DNA from: Guyanagaster necrorhizus
Lineage: Eukaryota; Basidiomycota; Agaricomycetes; Agaricales; Physalacriaceae
Assembly (NCBI RefSeq): GCF_019112545.1
Contig: NW_025064888.1
Coordinates: 517,383 to 581,382, forward strand
Direction: 5' to 3'
DNA length: 64,000 nucleotides
Position numbers and translations under genes: made by a program. Under the pieces are notes generated by a model. That model saw only the letters and a program-made list of their open reading frames with translations, did not search any database and was not told where the DNA came from. Positions 38,102 through 49,394 of this stretch are shown in pieces. How positions within the stretch are numbered: position 1 is the stretch's first letter; each line of letters begins with the position of its first letter.

Positions 38102-38497
38102 CTACTTCTTCCCAGTAACAACAGTCTCAATCGCAGCATCCATGAGCCCTTTCTCCTCTTCCTCCGTTAGATGCCCAGCATTCACTCTCGCCAGTGATGT
38201 TGCGCGTGACTTGACCTCATCATCGAGGTCTTCGAACTCGTCTTGTTTCACAGCGTATATTGAATACGAGTATACCCCTACGGCGAATGCACCCAAGACA
38301 AACCCCGTCAAAGCGTTTGGTATACGAAAGGGTTCGCGAGCGCGTTTGAGCCCGGGGGACATAGCCTGTGTTGTGTTCTTACCTGAGGACCAGCGATACA
38401 AGATAAGAGATGGAATGATGAAACGTACCCCGGCTTTGGGTCTGTAGGATTTGGCGACTTTGCGCGGGTCAACGTATTTTTTTGACCAGCCTTCCAT
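38102..38497 (-). CDS. COA3: Cytochrome c oxidase assembly factor 3
   Basis: Two exons, 38429-38497 and 38102-38365, encode 110 residues. The motifs are family-typical: KKYVDPRKVAKSYRPKAG at the N-terminus, then SPGLKRAREPFRIPN, one transmembrane helix (LTGFVLGAFAVGVYSYSIYAV) and an acidic, partly coiled C-terminus. Coa3 is an inner-membrane protein of the MITRAC-like complex that binds newly made Cox1 and couples its translation to complex IV assembly. The 63-nt intron has a GTACGT donor and CAG acceptor but is a multiple of three with no in-frame stop, so the unspliced message would encode a 131-residue variant with 21 extra residues before SPGLKR. Confidence 0.9.
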   Translation of the reverse strand: MEGWSKKYVDPRKVAKSYRPKAGVRFIIPSLILYRWSSGKNTTQAMSPGLKRAREPFRIPNALTGFVLGAFAVGVYSYSIYAVKQDEFEDLDDEVKSRATSLARVNAGHLTEEEEKGLMDAAIETVVTGKK

Positions 38498-38605
38498 GAT
38501 TGAAGGTGGTAGCGAACTCAGAGTAAGTATCGGCAGATAAGATCATAACAAACGAAAAAGTGAACCTCAGGACCATTTGAGGTTAATATATCGCACAGTG
38601 GATGT

Positions 38606-38686
38606 GACTCCATAGCTAAGTGGTTATAGCATGAGATTGCAGTAATGTTTATCTCGGGGTCGCGTGTTCGAGTCACGCTGGGGTCT
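38606..38686 (+). tRNA. tRNA-Cys (GCA) with 8-nt intron
   Basis: A complete cloverleaf can be drawn. The acceptor stem is GACTCCA with TGGGGTC (one T-G pair), the D stem GCTA with TAGC, the anticodon stem TGAGA with TCTCG, and the T stem GCGTG with CACGC around TTCGAGT. The anticodon loop region is 15 nt; removing 8 nt (TAATGTTT, after position 37) leaves a 7-nt loop with anticodon GCA. The discriminator base is T (U73), the known cysteine identity base. The B box is intact and the mature length is 73 nt before CCA addition. Confidence 0.88.
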
Positions 38687-40371
38687 TAGCGTTGTCGATC
38701 CTCCATGGCACGTATTCTTATTTTTATTATGCTTTCGAAATTCGAAATTCGTACCACCGAAGATCCTTCGTCTTCCTGGAAACATGTCTGATGCTGGGTG
38801 TAAGAGAGTGATCGGGCTGCATTAAACACTACAATAAGCTTTGGGGGTGGGGTTATTGTTATCGTCTGTTATGTAACTTCAGTACTGGTAAACGAACGGT
38901 TATAGACCTGATGTCGCAGGCTGCAGATTTACTACACCACCCATATTGTCTAGAGTCCAACCTGATTCACACTGTGCAGCGTGTGCTTAACATCATTATC
39001 AAAACAAGCTATTCAATGGTCTAATCGACTATATTCCTGAACTTGGATGACCCGCTGTTGATGTTATGTTAGGACAAAAATGGTGCCAGTGCATCATAGG
39101 AGAGGCAGAGAAAAAAGTGTTATCATTCAGTGCTGCATCACTCCAAGGTGAAAAGGGTCCGTCAGGACCCTTGATTCTTCTGTAACTTCAGCACGCTACG
39201 AAAATAGGATCTGCTTGGTCAGGTTGCTCTTAGAGCTGGGAAAACGCTGATGCCATGAACATATCAAAATATATGCCAGGGACATGATGGTATGCCACAG
39301 AGAGATAGAAGACTTTTCTTCCTCTGGTGAGATGGAGTGCGCAAGCGGACCCAAACTTAGCTAAGGTGTTCTGGATGGGGCAATATCAAACAGTATCTGG
39401 GATTCAAGGCAACCAACGTAAGTACTACCAGCGGTGGAGGCTGATTTATTTCGCACGTTCACAGAAGGACGCTCTCAAGAAGCTCTCGTTATGTCGCCCA
39501 GAGGCAATTCGATGTTCTATACCTGTATGACTCTGAATGGTCACGGTTCACCTCGAGAATTGTCAACTCTGGATCCTAATTTGTAACATTTCAGAAAACT
39601 GACATGCACAGGGGAGCATTATTCAGTTGAAGAGAAACAGCGCTCTTCCAATTAGTGGTAGAAGTATTCAGTTTGCTCATAGGCTCCATATACAAATCAT
39701 GACGGAGGAAAGGATTAGTAAGTTTTTTCCATCTGTTGAAGAGATGGACATCAGCCTGACTTCCAGCGCCCGTGGTATCACATTGCCGTGTTGTCATATC
39801 ACGACTATGCGGTAGGCCTGATTGTAACATTGTAGTAGAAACCCCTGCATGACGAACACGGCCCCGAATACAAAGAGTTGCTGATGATCAAGAGATCTGG
39901 ATCCAAGAAAAAGGGGTAGCTAGAAATGGCCGCTGGTGAGGCTAGTGGCAAAGCAAATCCTGAGTGTTGTTAAAACATTAAATTTAGACAGCAGACTAGG
40001 CGCCTTTGGAGGAGCGTTATCAGTGAACAGTAGAGCTAGTCTGGCGGAACCGACGTTGTAAAGCCAACCGGTTCGGGACGCCAGAGGCGTTTGGTACTAT
40101 CTCATCTTCCGATTCTTTACACGGTACCTTCAACTGTCATACAAGGCGCGAGCCCGAAAGACGAAATATCTGGTTTCTCTGTGACCATCGAATCTACTTT
40201 TATCGCCTTTGGTATGTGGTTATTACTGTCCTGATCTACATGTGTGCGAACCTTTCTCAGCAGCTCGTTCTACTGTCATTACGGTATCCAGGCGGAACTG
40301 CTAGAACTCAATGACTGCGATGGAATTACCAGGCAATTTGTGGTACACGCAATCTAGCAAGTTCTACAGGC
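38687..40371. other. Gene-free stretch, about 1.7 kb
   Basis: This lies between the tRNA and the lipid-methyltransferase relic. Small open frames on both strands (for example 39327-39530 and 39591-39830) have no recognisable features. The lost 5' end of the relic would be expected near its right side. Confidence 0.4.
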
Positions 40372-41996
40372 TATTGCGCTCCGATTCGCGAGGGAAAGCT
40401 TGTCATCAAGGACGAAACCTTTTGGGTTCGAGTTTATCTTCTATATGATGTTGATGTGATGTTGATGTTAGTTCCTTCCCTTCGTATGCGTCGCGCACTC
40501 ACCACGCATCACAGTTTCAGAGGCATACATGAATGATGAAGTAAACTCTCCTTCTATGAAAGACGTGTTGAATGTGGGTCTGCGCGTCTCTTACCAATAA
40601 TTAAGTGTTTGATCTCGCAACACTAGATCTATATCGACAATTTCCCCCATATGAGCGGGGTATGGACTTTAACTTACAAGGTCAAGTCTATCCTAGACCG
40701 CATAGTCATACATCGCTTCTTGTACCATGGTTTGAGTCAATCAATTCTCAATGTACGCTTTTTCTTGGACTGTATCAGGTTTACATTCGCACAATTCCTT
40801 CTTCCAGGTTGCAGGATATGATGCTGCAAACGACTTGTACAAGGTAACTGCAGGTGTTTCTCTGCATTGGTCTCTTTGTGAATGCGAAATTAGGCTTTTC
40901 TCAGTCAAGAGATGCAATATTCTTGCCCCATCTGGAGTGACAAAGAAGGTGGCGTCCGGGGTGATCTGGCTGGACAAAGATCTCTTGGTGACCTTGAGCG
41001 CGCTCAGGAACATAAGATTGGATATATACTGAGCAAAGCTTCTGCCCGGGCACCGGCTGTTGGAGATAGGGAGTGGGTGGGGAAGTCTCGCTATCGCGAT
41101 GTGAATGATTTCCTAATCCGTTACTGGATATTGACTCTTGCTACTTCTGAAGGCGGCTGAAATGGGATGTACAGTCGACTCTTTAACGTTATCGGTAGAG
41201 CAAAAGGCTCTGGCGGAGGAACGAGTCAAGAAAGCGGGATTTAGTCCCAAATTCGCATTCATTTAATGGATTACAAAAGCATGCCTCCGAGAAGGCCTTT
41301 GACGCCTGTATTGCCCTGGAGATGGTCGAGGTGTGCTCCCTAGTACAGCTTTCAGACGAAAATATGTATGCTTGCACAGGCTGTGGGAATACGATACATG
41401 CCAACCTTTATCAGAACCATTGATTGGGCACTGAAAGATGGCATCGTCGCTATCGTTCTTTCTGCAACATGTTACCCAGACTCTATGTTTAGCCCATACA
41501 AGTACGGAAGTTCTTTCTGGTCCGTGTTCGTTGCTCATCGGCTTCATCAGGGGTGGTGATTTCATCCGGAAATACCACTAGCCATATACCCCATACCTCT
41601 CAGCGCTACTTGGCTTGCACAGCAATTCCAGACAGCTGTTCGCGAACGCCTATCTCTGGAAAGCGTTGAAGATTATGGCTCGCGCGAGTCTTGGACAGCC
41701 CGTGCAACTGACTTCCATCTCAATATTCATGGCAAATTATTGTTGATGTTTGCGTGGATGGGCGAGATTGGATCCGTGTATTTTGTACTCTTGCTGCTGC
41801 GATTCTTATCTTTCCATTAACAGGCGCCTCGAAGAAAATTGGACGCAGAGCTTATATCGTCTCTACAAGAGCGGTAACAAAATTTTTAGATACACACGCG
41901 TTGAATGCCTACGAGCAAAGATGGCTCTACATGTTTACATGGAAGTAATCTACTCGCGTGTCTGACTGACACTCCATTATTGGACCTTCGTACGAC
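40372..41996 (+). pseudogene. Cyclopropane-fatty-acid synthase-like methyltransferase, decayed
   Basis: Conserved blocks of fungal CFA synthases occur in order. They are FWVRVYLL, SEAYMNDEV, AGYDAANDLYK, MQYSCPIWSDKEGGVRGDL with LERAQEHKIGYILSKA, the SAM motif LLEIGSGWGSLAIA (41057-41097), AAEMGCTVDSLTLSVEQKAL, RIHLMDYKSMP, KAFDACIALEMVE, YMPTFIRTIDWALK, WLAQQFQTAVRERLSLESVE, ALNAYEQRWLYMFTW and TLHYWTFVRP. Normal introns explain some joins, for example 41101-41152. Others cannot be so explained: the SAM motif is out of frame with both flanks, RIHLMDY and KAFDAC are in different frames, and a TAG (41579-41581) replaces the Trp of the FIRKYxWP segment. The family uses S-adenosylmethionine to modify lipid double bonds. 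The start is not identifiable. Confidence 0.82.
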
Positions 41997-42689
41997 CGGT
42001 CAGTCAATACGAACACCATCATATTGCTCGTACGCATCTAAAATTCCCTTAGGGATGCCCTGTTATCGAATGCACTTAATTTTCCTCCGGCTCCATACTC
42101 CCACTTTTTTGGCGTTTGAGACGCGTACACTGTATTTCGCACTTGGGGACGAAGATGCAATTGGTTTCTATTTACTGTAGGTCTATAGTTAATTTGACTA
42201 CATGAGACCTGTTTCGGTAGGGCAAAGCTATAAACGTGCTATGGCAACCTTTCTTCTTTTATAACGCTTGATTCCGGAACATACTGTAGTCCTTTGGCAT
42301 GCGATCCATGTACATGAATTAGTCTCCCAAATATCAGCACATATACACGGGCAGATGAAGTCAGCAGATCGAACGAAGATTTGGTGCCGCATCAAGAACG
42401 TGAAGCTGCTTCTCGCTATTTAACCGTTTGAGTCCACATCTCGCAAGCTTAACGTATGATGCTGCTACGTAACGTGTGACACTAAAGCCGAGGTAGGACA
42501 ATGCAGGCCTAACAATGCACGTAAGAGTCACACTCTGGTCCGATACGCAGGAAGTGGGGGGGAAGAAACATCAGATCCAAGCAAATGGCTCGACCCATTA
42601 CGTAGTCTAGCATCCAACAGGCACAAGTTCAATAGTCAAACCATTGCCATCAAGTCTAGCAGAACAACTTCTACAATGTCACACAACGT
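41997..42689. other. Intergenic, about 0.7 kb
   Basis: This is the 3' flank of the lipid-methyltransferase relic and of the convergent AsnRS gene. Nothing else is seen. Confidence 0.4.
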
Positions 42690-44667
42690 TTAGGGTGTAG
42701 CACGTCCAGGCCACCTACGATGCACCATGAGCCTTGTATACTACAAAAGACAGAGGCACAAACCTCGGGTACAAGGAACACTCTCTCACTGTAAACCTGT
42801 TCGCAAGCCACGCAAGGAATCGCTAAACACACAACGTCAATATCGGGTATTGGATGCAAGACTATAGATCAAACATACCTCTACTCCCAATCCATACCCG
42901 CCATGCTCGCAAGTTCCATATTTACGCTGATCAGTGAACCAGTAATATGGAGCTGGATCAATCCCTTCTCGTTTATATGCCGCCAGCAACTCCTCCACAT
43001 CAGAAATCCTCATTGATCCACCCACGACCTCACCGACGTTCGGTATTAGCAAATCACAACTTTCCGTGTACACAGTTTTCGCGCCCTCCTCGGCTGGTAT
43101 CTTCTTCATATAGAACGCCTTAAGTTCAGCTGGGAATGAATGCAGGAATACCGGCGTCCCAATGATGTCCGTCATCTGTCTCTCTGCGGCCTCCGCAATG
43201 TCATCTCCGACTATATGGTCCACCATCTTTACCTGGCCCGACTCATCGAGGATTACATTCCCCTCTGCATCTTCGGCTGCGCGCTTAATCCCATGTTCGA
43301 CAAGCCATGCAATAGCATCAAAGTACGACATGCGCTTGAAAGGCCGTTCTGGAGCTTTGAATCCGGGGTTAAGTTGCTGAATGAGGCCCGCAGAGACAGG
43401 GTTGGCCAGAAGCTGATCAACAGTCTCACAGGTGACCGCCTCGATGTGATCCATGAGATCTTCAAAGCTGAGGAACGCGAGCTCAGCCTCAAGATGGGTG
43501 TACTCGCTCAGATGCCGTCTCGTGTGGCTGTTCTCGGCTCTGAAACTTTCTTGGACACAGAATACGTCCCCGAGACTAGGAAGACACGTTTCGAGGTACA
43601 GTTGGGAACTTTGTGTGAGGTAGGCGGGTTGGCCATAATAGTTTAAGCTGAAGAGTGTAGCACCGCCCTCGACTTGAGTTTGCACAAGACAAGGCGGAGT
43701 TACTTCGAGGAGGTGATGTCTAACGAGAAAGTCACGGAAGGCGCTGAGTAGGTGCGCACGGAGCCGAAGAACAGATGAGGCGGTCTCTCCTCTAATGACC
43801 AAATGACGAAGATCAGCTTGGATAGATGGGTCAGATTTCTGAGAAAAATCAGAGCCCATAACAACAAATGAAAAGGGGAATATACCTCGTTTAAGCGGTT
43901 GGTAAACGCATCGTCAGCTCCTGGGGCAGCTCCAACGACTTTCCAGTAGTCAACGATGAGTTCATGTCCGCCCGGTGCAGTCTTTCCTTCTGGGACGACT
44001 TGCAGGGTGCCGGCAAGCTCGACTGATGACTCCAGTGTTAGTGTCAAGGCATCGTATGTTTGACTCTGCAATTTAATTAATGATGAATTCTCACATACGA
44101 CAGATAGAACACACGCACGACCACACCCGAAAGAACGGTCTGTAGATATCCAGTCCCATCTCTGAGGACCAAGAATATAATACCTTTTTGGGATCGCAAT
44201 CGGTGAACCCATCCAAATACACGGACGCGTTGAGAACGTAGTTCAGATAGCTGGGATATCTTTGCCTGATCACGAACTTAAATGAGACGTAAACGGAGAG
44301 TAAAGCGCAGACAGACTACCTTCTTAGTCGAAGGCAACGACGCATCCTCCGTTAGAACAATCTTCTTGCTCTCCTCGAGCAACTTGTCCCTCCTCTCCTG
44401 CTCATCACCCTGTGCCTTTGTTTTTTGCTCGGCAAGCTCCTCCTGCTTTTTGCGCTTCTTCTCTAGGCCATCAGCATTCTTCTTGGCCTTTTTCAATGAC
44501 GACTGGGTAGGTTCCTCGTATGTTCCCGATGACTCTTTTCGAGTCAGAAAGCCGTCAGACGAGCCGTGTGTGAAAAGCGCAAAGGCCAGTGACTGATAAG
44601 GCTGATCTGGGGTGCCTTTCCCTGTGGTATCAGAACCTGTAGATTCATCGACATAAATGGGAGCCAT
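42690..44667 (-). CDS. DED81: Cytosolic asparaginyl-tRNA synthetase
   Basis: Six exons (44320-44667, 44119-44265, 43886-44065, 42879-43838, 42764-42822, 42690-42714) encode 572 residues. An N-terminal lysine/glutamate-rich helical extension ([20 protein letters not shown]) is typical of eukaryotic AsnRS. The OB-fold anticodon-binding domain follows ([33 protein letters not shown]). The class II catalytic core has motif 2 [21 protein letters not shown] and motif 3 [18 protein letters not shown], the latter split by an intron, then VREC-type [12 protein letters not shown] at the end. It charges tRNA-Asn with asparagine. The last two coding exons are only 59 and 25 nt. Confidence 0.96.
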
Positions 44668-44907
44668 GCGGGCTGTATAACGCGATGGTACGCGTAGGCA
44701 AAGGTATCAAGTCAAGGTACGAAGTTAAGTCGAGAATGACTCAGTGAATACAATTATGGAAGGTCGGAGTAAATAGAAAAAAAATAAATCATGAAAATAT
44801 CACCCGAGGTCGGTCCGATGTCGCAATACTACGCTGCCATAAACCTTTAAAAATGTGTGCTACGGATACATGGAGCTTGGAGACCCATTGCTTTCTAGAT
44901 AGTTTCT

Positions 44908-45339
44908 CTAATACTCCGCCGATGGATAGTCTGTATAACCCTTCTTTTCTGGTTTTATATCTTTCCCATGCCTATGTATTGTAGACATATCCAGTTTTTC
45001 GTCCAAAGATTTTCCATACTGTAGCCGCTTAGCAAAATCTGGGTGTGCAATCCACGAAACACCGAAAAACACGCCTAGAACTTTTCCCTGTAAGATATAA
45101 TGAGCTGCCTCCTCGCCCGTGAAACCAGCATTCGCAAATGCCATTACATCATTCAAGAGAGGTGAGTATGTGGCGACGACATCATGTTTAGTAGCACGGT
45201 GGCAGCTGTCAATGACAGGATCAAGAAACTCAGCCCACTGTACCAGAGCAACATACGCAATTTTCAGCTTGTCGAGTTCGCTAATGAAGTAAGTGAATGT
45301 GTCGAAGGTCTCTTTCAGAGGCATTCTTGTGGAGCCCAA
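44908..45339 (-). pseudogene. Old Yellow Enzyme C-terminal fragment
   Basis: An open frame of 143 residues matches only the C-terminal third of NADH:flavin oxidoreductases. It carries YFISELDKLKIAYVALVQW, then VVATYSPLLNDVMAFANAGFTGEEA, LGVFFGVSWIAHPDFAKRLQYG and GYTDYPSAEY. In intact enzymes the phosphate-binding part of the FMN site (here VFFGVSW) is preceded by about 240 residues carrying the rest of the FMN site and the His/Asn substrate pair. Only about 400 bp separate this fragment from the next gene, too little to hold the missing part, and no such motifs are there. The N-terminal two thirds have been lost. Confidence 0.75.
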
Positions 45340-45384
45340 TAACCTGTCAGAATGAGTATGACAAGATACCTATACAGAATAGAA

Positions 45385-45528
45385 CTCAGACTTGCACTCG
45401 ATGTGAGAGAAACACATCTATTTATCTATACAGAATGGAACCAAGGTAAATGTAAGTAGTTTGTAGGTTGAACTACATAGAACAAGTACACATCTCAGAC
45501 TTGCACTTGGTGTGAGAGAAACACATCT
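45385..45528. repeat. Pair of about 35-bp direct repeats
   Basis: A near-identical segment beginning CTCAGACTTGCACT and ending GTGTGAGAGAAACACATCT (GATGTGAGAG in copy 1) occurs at 45385-45419 and again at 45494-45528, differing at two or three positions. It lies immediately upstream of the truncated Old Yellow Enzyme fragment. Short flanking matches (TATACAGAAT at 45371 and 45426) suggest further local duplication. Confidence 0.7.
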
Positions 45529-45747
45529 GAAGCCTACATAAGGTTGAGCTTGAGATATATCTACTTGGGGGGAATGTAAAGATACAGTAAGAAAAATGGA
45601 AAGATGTAGGTACATATTGACCTATGTCCATGGGTGTAGATGGGACCGATTAACGGTGCGCTTGCCTGCTCCAACAACAGATACTATCAATCAAATCCCG
45701 AATCGGAACAATTAAACAAGATTAGTACCTTTGGCAATGGTGGACAC

Positions 45748-47651
45748 TCATTGAGTCTGGTCATTAGCAGCTACATCTTCGGCAGCTGCCAGAGCGACGT
45801 CGAATATGTCTTTCAAATTCTCCCAGTTCTCCATTCCAATGCTTATTCGTACCTACGACACTGTCATTGAGCAAGGCTGATGATACTGAGGAAAGTCACT
45901 CACTAAGGCATGATCAACTCCATTCTCTTCCGCCCATTTGAGATTCGAGTGGAACGACATTTCCGTGAAAGGAATAGCAAGCGTGAAGATTGTACCAAAG
46001 GTGATACCTTTATAACATCGCAGAGCATCATAAAACACTTTCCCAACTGCCAGGGAAGTGAAAGAAACCGACAGCAGACCGCCGTATCCCGGCCTTGCGC
46101 CAGATTCTTTATTAAGGTAGCGTTCATAGATATCACGGTCCTGATATTTGGGATATAAAACCTGCTTGATAAAGGATCCTTGGGACATTTGTGAGCGCGC
46201 ATAGAGATAGTCGGCCACAGCCTCAGCGTTCTTGTTCACGATCGCAATGCGCTGCTTAATATCTCGCGTGTTCGCCTCCAAGCAGATAGCATCCTCACTA
46301 AAATATAAGTCCTGATAGGTCTCTTCCATGCGAGCCTTGAATGCTGAGTAGTATGGAGACGTCGGGTTGAGGAGAAGGCTAGTTGCGGTGATGAGTTTGA
46401 AAAAGATTACAATTAAATACACTTACGCCCCACCCATGACATTTGCGAGCCCGCTGATAATCTTGGTCAGGCTACATACGACGATGTCCGCATAAGGGAG
46501 CAATTGGACGCTGATGAAGTTGCCGACAGTCTCGTCGATGATCAGAGGAACATGATACTGATCAGCGAGCTCCCGCAGACGAGCAACATCAGGAGACTTG
46601 AGCATAGGGTTGGTGGGAAAGTCTATGTAGAGCGCAGCGAGCGGTGGCTGCTCAGGATCTTTTATCTGCTCTGAGGCAAGCAGGGCCTCGAGTTCGGCGA
46701 TAGATCCACTTCCGATCACGTGGTGTCCGGCCCCCCATCCTTCGATGAGATTATGAGAATGAGAATATAAAACACTGCTCGCTGTCAGATATAAGACGTG
46801 ATTTCTAAGAAAGGAAGGACTTACTTGAATGCAGCACTCTTCAGCCCCTTGGGACGGGTATCGAGAATCATGAGATGCAAGTGCCAGATCGCATTCATGC
46901 CACTGGCATACAGGTATACATCATCCGAAGACACGCCTGGCACACCTCGTATGTTGGCAGACCCATCACCCAAGTCTCCGGCAAATATTCTGCGAAGGGC
47001 GCGTTTGGCCTCCGATCCAGTTTCAACGGGCTTATGGGCTTGATAGTACTCCAGACTACGCCAATTCACGGTCCTGAGGGGTATAACGAAAGTGCTAGTA
47101 TCAATCAACTCGTTGGGGATGCACTCAAGGCACAGCTCTGCGAAACGTGCCGATATCCCTGAGCCAGTGTACATCATGAACTGAGATGCCTCAGTGAAAG
47201 CGGATGAAGGAAAGAATACAGCGAAGACCTCCGGAAACCCAGAAACATCTATGCCGTCCTTGTAGGGAACTTCAAAACGGCATGCACGAGGTTCTCCAGG
47301 TTTCTCAGAATGTTTCTTCACGTATAACACGCATTCTTCAACAGATTTACGTGAAAACGAGAGAGCGCACTCTTCTCCTTCAATGCCGTGAATTTGGGAA
47401 CAAACTTTCCAAAGCTACGCGAGCAGAATAAGATTCAAAGGCACCATTTAATCCTATCGAAGACGCACCGCTTTCACGTAGTCATGGATCTTTTGCCGGG
47501 GATAACCCGCCTTTAGCGAAGTCACAACTCTTTCCTCCTGTTCTGCGAAGCCGATGGCGTCCTGCCAGGTGGGTAAGGAACAGACAATCGTATGTGGAAC
47601 GTTGGGTGGGATTGCGTCTCCTAACGCTGCTGGCCGGATTCCTCCAATCAT
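45748..47651 (-). CDS. STR2: Cystathionine gamma-synthase (fungal type)
   Basis: Five exons (47469-47651, 46825-47414, 46427-46774, 45904-46378, 45748-45852) encode 566 residues. The start ATG at 47651 gives MIGGIRPAALGDAIPPNVPH, the usual N-terminus. SLPTWQDAIGF and AGYPRQKIHDYVKALWKVCSQI follow, then the PLP-binding core: DDVYLYASGMNAIWHL, YIDFPTNPML, LIIDETVGN, and SLTKIISG, whose Lys forms the Schiff base. The C-terminus ends RISIGMENWENLKDIFDVAL. The fungal enzyme makes cystathionine from O-acetyl- or O-succinyl-homoserine and cysteine in the transsulfuration route to methionine. The active-site sequence is SLTK, slightly different from the common SxTK-Y pattern, but intact. Confidence 0.92.
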
Positions 47652-48002
47652 AGGTATGCTGTATGAACTGAATAAAGAGAGAAAAACACGGAAGATGCGC
47701 TCAGATTTGTCGGAGAACCGGAGCTTAAAAAGACGTTCATCGTTGAGAGTGATATCGGAATTCAGATGACTCACCAAGCTCGGAGCCGTGGCGCTTTCAG
47801 AATTTCAGACATCCACAACAGAATTGAGCCTTGACATGGAAGAGTAATATGATTGGCATCTAGCATGGATATCGAGGCTGGCAGGGTAGAATGAACTGGC
47901 GATATCGAAGTGAAGATGGAGATTGGATGGATTTCAGTGGATTTCACAAATCTTTTTGTCATAATATTATTTATATAAATATTTATCTCTTCCTTCACCT
48001 TC
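47652..48002. promoter_or_regulatory. Divergent promoter STR2 / two-RRM nucleolar gene
   Basis: 351 bp lie between divergent start codons. An AT-rich segment (ATAATATTATTTATATAAATATTTAT, about 47962-47987) just before the plus-strand ATG could contain TATA-like elements. No sulfur-responsive site was recognised. Confidence 0.4.
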
Positions 48003-49394
48003 ATGTCTTCAACGCCCTCTGCTGCAAGCAGTACTAGCTCTAGCTCGAGAAACTCTAGTCTAGCGCCATCCTCTGATCGTCTTAAACGAAAACGTGGATC
48101 CAGTTCTTCTGACGAGGACGAACCATCTCACGATGACCCCGTTCTTTCTCATGCTGAAAAACGCCGACAGAAAAAGAAGGAAAAGTCGGAAACGGACCAA
48201 CGTTCCAAAGCTAAAAAAGCCAAACTCGATGTCTCTGGGAAACGACAGAATTCTGTATGGGTAGGGAACCTATCATACAAGACGACTACAGATGCTCTTC
48301 GAACCTTCTTTGAAGGTGTTGGAGAGGTAATGCGCATACATATGCCGACGAAGCCGTCGGCGAAACCTGGGGTGAGAGGGGAGAACCGGGGGTGCGTATC
48401 TATGCGTCTTCCCGTTTGTCGTTTTGACCAAGTTGTTCTATAGCTTTGCATATGTCGATTTTGCGTCTCCCGAAGCGAAAACTGCAGCCATTGGTCTATC
48501 TGAAAGGCATCTAATAGGAAGAAAACTATTGATTAAAGACGGTGCGCACGTATTCACTTATCTACTTGGGTACTCATTGAACCATCTTTTTCCAGGTGAT
48601 GATTTTGAAGGAAGACCATCAGTTCCGGCCGTAGAAGATAACAAATTGTTAGCTGGTGGTAAAAACCATTCAAAATCAGCACAGAAAATTTTGCGTGCAC
48701 AGAAGCAACCTCCAGCACCTACATTATTTCTTGGTAATTTGGGATTCGACACTACCAACGATTCTATTCGCCAATTATTCGAGGGCCATCGGAGTCTGAA
48801 GGAAAAGGACAAAGCGGTGGTTGAGGCGCAAGAGGCAAAAGATCCGTGGATACGGAAAATACGTATGGGCACTTTCGAGGACAGCGGTGCATGTAAAGGG
48901 TAATGTCCATCCCGCAGTGGGTCACTAGTTTTCATACTTATCCGTACCCCAGATTTGCATTCGTTGACTTCTCGAGTGTCGAAAATGCCACCGCCGCGCT
49001 GATCAACATTAAGAACCATCACATGAACGGTCGTGATCTCGTTGTCGAGTACGCTTCGGCAGATGCTGTCAGGCGTGGCGCGTCAAAACCAAAAGGTCCA
49101 GATGCACCAGAAAAGCGGAAACGGCCTTTCGACAAGTCGAAAATGAGTCAGGGGCCAAACCGAGGACGCAAGCTCGTCAGGGATGCCGGGATGGAGGAGG
49201 ATACCGTGAAAGAGAGAGACGAGGATCCTCATCCGCCGCCGCATCTCAACACGGCTGTGGGCAATGAGAGACGAGGTAGGGTGGGACCTGCTAATTCTCG
49301 TAGTCGACCTAGACCTGGAGCGGCGCTGGCACAAGCCCAGCGACAATCTGCTGCCATCCTCCCGACCTCAAACAGCAAGAAGATTACATTCTGA
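48003..49394 (+). CDS. NOP13: Nucleolar protein with two RRMs (Nop13-like)
   Basis: Four exons (48003-48391, 48444-48541, 48596-48899, 48953-49394) encode 410 residues. A Ser-rich then Lys/Arg/Glu-rich N-terminus with nuclear-localisation clusters (LKRKRG, KRRQKKKEK) leads into RRM1 (RNP2 VWVGNLSY, RNP1 GFAYVDFA) and RRM2 (RNP2 LFLGNLGF, RNP1 GFAFVDFS). The C-terminus is basic with RGR/RPR stretches. This resembles yeast Nop13 and related pre-ribosomal RNA-binding proteins of the nucleolus. Both RNP1 motifs are created by splicing: a glycine codon is split by the intron in each case. Nop12/RBM34 is the main alternative assignment. Confidence 0.85.
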
